This document shows positions 13,308 through 15,000 of a DNA stretch of 15,000 bases, in pieces. Made by a program: the position numbers and the translations under genes. Within the stretch, counting starts at the first letter, position 1. Every line of letters starts with the position of its first letter. The notes below the pieces were generated by a model that worked only from the letters and a program-made list of their open reading frames with translations, had not been told where the DNA came from and did no database searches. This DNA comes from an uncultured Acetatifactor sp. (GTDB lineage Bacteria; Bacillota; Clostridia; Lachnospirales; Lachnospiraceae): positions 1-15,000 of the forward strand of contig CAOOJO010000022.1 of the NCBI GenBank assembly GCA_948496895.1, written 5' to 3'.

Positions 13308-15000
13308 TTACGGCTCCCCTTTCGGGAAAGGGACTGATGTCTCTTCCCCCGCCCCTGTCTTCCCCAGGAGCATGCCGCTGCGGGCCGCCACCCGGACGGC
13401 TCCTTCCGGCAGCTCCACCTGTCTGCGGCAGTCCGCTTCCAGGCCGTCCGCCAGGATCTCCCAGCGCCCCGGCCCCGGACCGTCCGCAAGCCCCGGGCTT
13501 TCCCTGGCCCACATGCTGTCCTCCGGCAGCCCCACCTCGAAGTCCTCCTCGGAACCGTTGTATACGATGAACAGCTCTTCCCATGGGGAAGCCCCGCTGC
13601 CGGGAATCCGATCCGCGCCGCCCCGATTGTCCACCCGGAAGGACACCACGCCCTCCCTGTGGATTTCCCGGCAGCCGATCCGCTCCGCCGCGGAGGGGGA
13701 TTTGTCGCACAGGCCCGGCAGCTTCTTCCGCAGGCGTATCAGGCCCCTGTAATACTCCACCAGCTCCCCGTACTCCGATACTCTGCTCCAGTCCAGCATG
13801 TTCAGCTCCGGGGAGGAGCAGTAGCTGTTCTCGTCCCCCAGCTTCGTCCGCCCGAACTCCTCCCCCGCCTGGAAAAACAAGTTCCCCTGGCAGGTGAAAT
13901 AAAGGAACGCGGCCAGCTTATTGGCGGCAAGCACGTCCTCATACCGTGCGGAGAAATCCGCCTCCTCCCCGTGCATGGACAGCACCAGCTTATCCCAGAG
14001 GGTGAGATTGTCGTGGGCGGAGACATAGTTCACGATCTGGTTGCAGCTTTTGGGCACATATCCGGCCCCACCGTCCCGCCAGCCTGTTACCCCGTGGAGG
14101 ACAGCCTCCCCGAACCCTTCCCCGCCGTTGGCGAAGCCCGGAGCCGCCCCGTCGAACATGCTGCCCTTGATGGCGTCCCTGGTGTCGTCGCAGAACATGG
14201 CAATGCCATCCTCCAGCAGCGCCACGTTTTCCTTCACCGCCAGCTTAGTCCCCTCCTCCGTGGGGGAGGGCCCGGCGCTCCAGGGCTCCCCGTAGAGCAG
14301 CTTCTCCCCGGGGCCGAAGCTCTCGTCCAGCTCCCGGCGGATGCGGTTCATCAGCTCCACGGTCATCAGGCCCATGAGGTCGAACCGGAATCCGTCCACA
14401 TGGTACTCCCTGGCCCAGTACAGCACGGAGTCCGCTATGTAGTTGTCCACCATGGCCCGCCCCGCCGCCATGTCATTGCCGCAGCCGGAGCCGTTGGACA
14501 GCTTCCCGTCCTCCCCGAGACGGTAGTAATAGCCCGGAGCCGTCCGCTCCAGCCAGGAATCCGCCCGGTGGGTGTGGTTGTACACCACGTCCATCACCAC
14601 CCTTAGCCCCGCCCGGTGCAGGGCCTGGATCATCTCCTTGCACTCCCTGATCCGCACCGTGCCGTCGGTGGCGTCCGTGGCGTAGGAGCCCTCCGGCACA
14701 TTGTAGTTCACAGGGTCATAGCCCCAGTTGAACTGCCCGCTGTCCCCGGCCTCATCTACAGACCCGTAGTCGAAGAAAGGGAGCAGGTGCACATGGGTCA
14801 CGCCCAGGCTCCTCAGATACGCCATGCCCGGGCTCTCCACCGTGAATGCCTTATATTTCCCCCGATACCGCTCCGGCACCCCGCTGTCCGGGTCATGGGA
14901 GAAATCCTTGATGTGCAGCTCATAGATGATCCGCTCCCCGCACTCCCCGGGGGCGGCATCCGCCTCGAAGCCCGGCGGATCCGTCCGGCCCAAATCCACC
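13308..15000 (-). CDS. pulA: Type I pullulanase (GH13 debranching enzyme), N-terminus beyond window
   Basis: Hydrolyses alpha-1,6 branches of pullulan, limit dextrin or glycogen. The 563 or so visible residues cover the whole catalytic barrel and C-terminal domain. Counted from the window edge, GYDPVNYNVPEGSYATD (93-109) is the type I pullulanase signature (here FNWGYDP rather than YNYGYDP). The GH13 residues are D207 in VDGFRFDLMG, E238 in YGEPW and D330 in VSAHDNLTLWD. The GTG at 14999 is an internal Val (VDLGRTDP is the segment just before the barrel), so the CBM48-like N-terminal part lies past the edge. The last 100 or so residues are rich in Gly, Pro, Glu and Arg and weakly conserved in type. 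It leads the operon with malQ and the GH31 gene. Confidence 0.93.
   Translation of the reverse strand, partial: VDLGRTDPPGFEADAAPGECGERIIYELHIKDFSHDPDSGVPERYRGKYKAFTVESPGMAYLRSLGVTHVHLLPFFDYGSVDEAGDSGQFNWGYDPVNYNVPEGSYATDATDGTVRIRECKEMIQALHRAGLRVVMDVVYNHTHRADSWLERTAPGYYYRLGEDGKLSNGSGCGNDMAAGRAMVDNYIADSVLYWAREYHVDGFRFDLMGLMTVELMNRIRRELDESFGPGEKLLYGEPWSAGPSPTEEGTKLAVKENVALLEDGIAMFCDDTRDAIKGSMFDGAAPGFANGGEGFGEAVLHGVTGWRDGGAGYVPKSCNQIVNYVSAHDNLTLWDKLVLSMHGEEADFSARYEDVLAANKLAAFLYFTCQGNLFFQAGEEFGRTKLGDENSYCSSPELNMLDWSRVSEYGELVEYYRGLIRLRKKLPGLCDKSPSAAERIGCREIHREGVVSFRVDNRGGADRIPGSGASPWEELFIVYNGSEEDFEVGLPEDSMWARESPGLADGPGPGRWEILADGLEADCRRQVELPEGAVRVAARSGMLLGKTGAGEETSVPFPKGEP

Noticed and set aside
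13659..14606. 315-codon open frame antisense to the pullulanase gene
   Set aside because: The opposite strand encodes a complete GH13 barrel with all catalytic motifs. The antisense frame is open because of high GC at third positions and has no recognisable domain or ribosome binding site.
1..15000. CRISPR arrays, tRNA genes, insertion sequences, attachment sites
   Set aside because: No regularly spaced direct repeats, cloverleaf-like segments, transposase motifs or flanking direct repeats were seen by eye on either strand.

Overview
The window is a metabolic segment of a chromosome, most likely from a gut Lachnospiraceae (Clostridia). The basis is the moderately high GC, AGGAGG-type ribosome binding sites, LplABC-style sugar ABC importer genes without an ATPase, a DUF4869-like protein, and an AAA/PD-(D/E)XK protein of a type common in gut anaerobes. 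This is inferred from gene content; no rRNA or marker gene is present. I see no tRNA, CRISPR array, insertion sequence, prophage or obvious defence island.

Region 1 (22-7375, all minus strand, transcribed right to left). A Gfo/Idh/MocA oxidoreductase comes first. It is followed by a DUF4869-like protein with its own terminator-like hairpin, a GNAT acetyltransferase, and a divergent nucleoside hydrolase that ends in a strong intrinsic terminator (3895-3937). A separate unit then encodes a lipoprotein substrate-binding protein and two permeases of an LplABC/CUT1-type importer. A small terminator-like hairpin lies between the binding-protein gene and the permease genes. No transporter ATPase is encoded, so a shared MsmX/MsmK-type ATPase elsewhere is expected. 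The importer substrate cannot be read from the sequence. The adjacent hydrolase and oxidoreductase suggest uptake and breakdown of a glycoside or ribosyl compound.

Region 2 (7376-9267). This holds a divergent promoter region and a lone plus-strand gene for an AAA-ATPase-like protein with a C-terminal PD-(D/E)XK nuclease-like domain. It ends at a perfect hairpin shared with the convergent operon on the other side.

Region 3 (9268-15000, minus strand). This is an intracellular alpha-glucan operon: type I pullulanase (N-terminus beyond the right edge), then 4-alpha-glucanotransferase malQ, then a GH31 alpha-glucosidase. The last two are translationally coupled, because the GH31 ribosome binding site lies in the last codons of malQ. 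Debranching, disproportionation and terminal glucose release together would convert glycogen or imported branched maltodextrin to glucose in the cytoplasm.

I did not find a clearly new system. The points most worth a second look are the nucleoside hydrolase with an altered active-site signature, the charged tail on MalQ, the hairpin inside the ABC operon, the nested stem-loop after the oxidoreductase gene, and the isolated AAA/nuclease gene.
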